Assembly: GCA_012729955.1 (NCBI GenBank)
Contig: JAAYBX010000042.1
Span: forward strand, 1 to 33,622
Direction of reading: 5' to 3'
DNA from: Clostridiaceae bacterium
GTDB taxonomy: Bacteria > Bacillota > Clostridia > DUPQ01
DNA length: 33,622 nucleotides
A program made the position numbers and the translations under genes. The stretch's first letter is position 1. Each line of letters opens with the position of its first letter. Below, piece by piece: positions 33,246 to 33,622 of this stretch. The notes beneath the pieces were generated by a model. It saw nothing but the letters and a program-made list of their open reading frames with translations. It was not told where the DNA came from and did no database searches.

Positions 33246-33622
33246 CTATATAAACAGCCAAAGGCTCATCGCCATTATAACCATACCTGCTATCATTCCA
33301 TATATAGACAGGTGGTGTTCCCCATATTCTCTAGCAGATGGCAGTAATTCGTCTACTGATATGAATACCATAATCCCAGCAACTGCCGCATAAAGTATTC
33401 CGTTAATTGTATCATTCATAAAAGGCATTAATATGAGATAACCAATTAGTGCTCCTATAGGTTCTGAAAGACCTGATGCAAAAGAATACAAAAATGCTTT
33501 CTTCTTGCTTCCTGTAGCATAGTATATTGGTACAGAAACTGCTATTCCTTCAGGAATATTATGTATAGCTATGGCTGCAACAATCGGTATTGCTACTCTG
33601 GGTTCTTGAAGAGCGGCAACAA
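33246..33622 (-). CDS. zupT: ZIP-family metal transporter (partial, N-terminus off the window)
   Basis: This reading frame enters from the right edge, so only the last 125 codons are seen. [14 protein letters not shown] is the metal-binding helix motif of ZIP transporters of the ZupT group (HNxPEG), and [12 protein letters not shown] is the matching second motif. [17 protein letters not shown] gives a third membrane helix with family-typical charged residues, and the chain ends MAMSLWLFI. It should import zinc, iron or manganese through the membrane. The gene stops with TAG 25 bases from the convergent esterase. Gene symbol by family; metal preference is not readable. Confidence 0.9.
   Translation of the reverse strand, partial: VAALQEPRVAIPIVAAIAIHNIPEGIAVSVPIYYATGSKKKAFLYSFASGLSEPIGALIGYLILMPFMNDTINGILYAAVAGIMVFISVDELLPSAREYGEHHLSIYGMIAGMVIMAMSLWLFI

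Noticed and set aside
1-33622. CRISPR arrays, insertion sequences, prophage or tRNA genes
   Set aside because: No regularly spaced repeats, transposase or phage protein motifs, or tRNA-like cloverleaf with CCA-proximal GTTCRA box were recognised.

Overview
The window looks like chromosome from an AT-rich, low-GC Gram-positive bacterium, most likely an anaerobic Clostridia member of Lachnospiraceae or Eubacterium type. That is an inference. It rests on strong AGGAGG ribosome-binding sites, consensus sigma-A promoters, lipobox lipoproteins, a SAM-I riboswitch, an ECF transporter S component, URO-D-fold methyltransferase-like proteins and the style of the pst/pho genes. I saw no rRNA, tRNA, CRISPR array, insertion sequence or phage gene.

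Left part (1-9191): a partial AAA ATPase with a DUF4143-type C-terminal region reads leftward and off the window edge. It diverges from an acyl-CoA synthetase-like gene that ends in a clear terminator. Next comes a tightly overlapped phosphate operon, pstS-pstC-pstA-pstB-phoU-phoB-phoR, preceded by TTAACA/TTTACA boxes that resemble PhoP sites. The PstS-like lipoprotein is circularly permuted: the C-terminal half of the normal fold is encoded before the N-terminal half.

Middle (9312-15972): an isolated ribulokinase gene (araB) runs straight into a heterodimeric ABC exporter pair whose two nucleotide sites are asymmetric, and a terminator follows. Convergent to these is a two-gene leftward operon. 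A perfect-consensus promoter drives a SAM-I (S-box) riboswitch, then an unrecognised 111-residue protein, then pyridoxamine kinase. Placing an unknown gene and a vitamin B6 kinase under S-adenosylmethionine control is the most interesting single observation here.

Region 16048-23296 (leftward): a solute-binding-like lipoprotein, a second lipoprotein with a Cys/His cluster, an ABC ATPase and a duplicated 12-segment ABC-2 permease form a four-gene cassette. Upstream lie a small secreted protein with its own strong promoter and a DUF4180 protein.

Right part (23390-33622): a GH78 alpha-L-rhamnosidase-like gene converges on a five-gene leftward operon (ECF S component, metallo-beta-lactamase-fold hydrolase, VOC protein and two tandem URO-D-fold paralogues). 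An orphan PTS EIIC-like permease diverges from that operon across a shared palindrome. Thioredoxin and peroxiredoxin are divergent neighbours. An HSL-type esterase and a partial ZIP metal transporter close the window.

The candidate new biology is the SAM-responsive orf111-pdxK unit, the rhamnosidase/URO-D/ECF neighbourhood and the lipoprotein/ABC-2 cassette. All functional links between these genes are inferred from position only.
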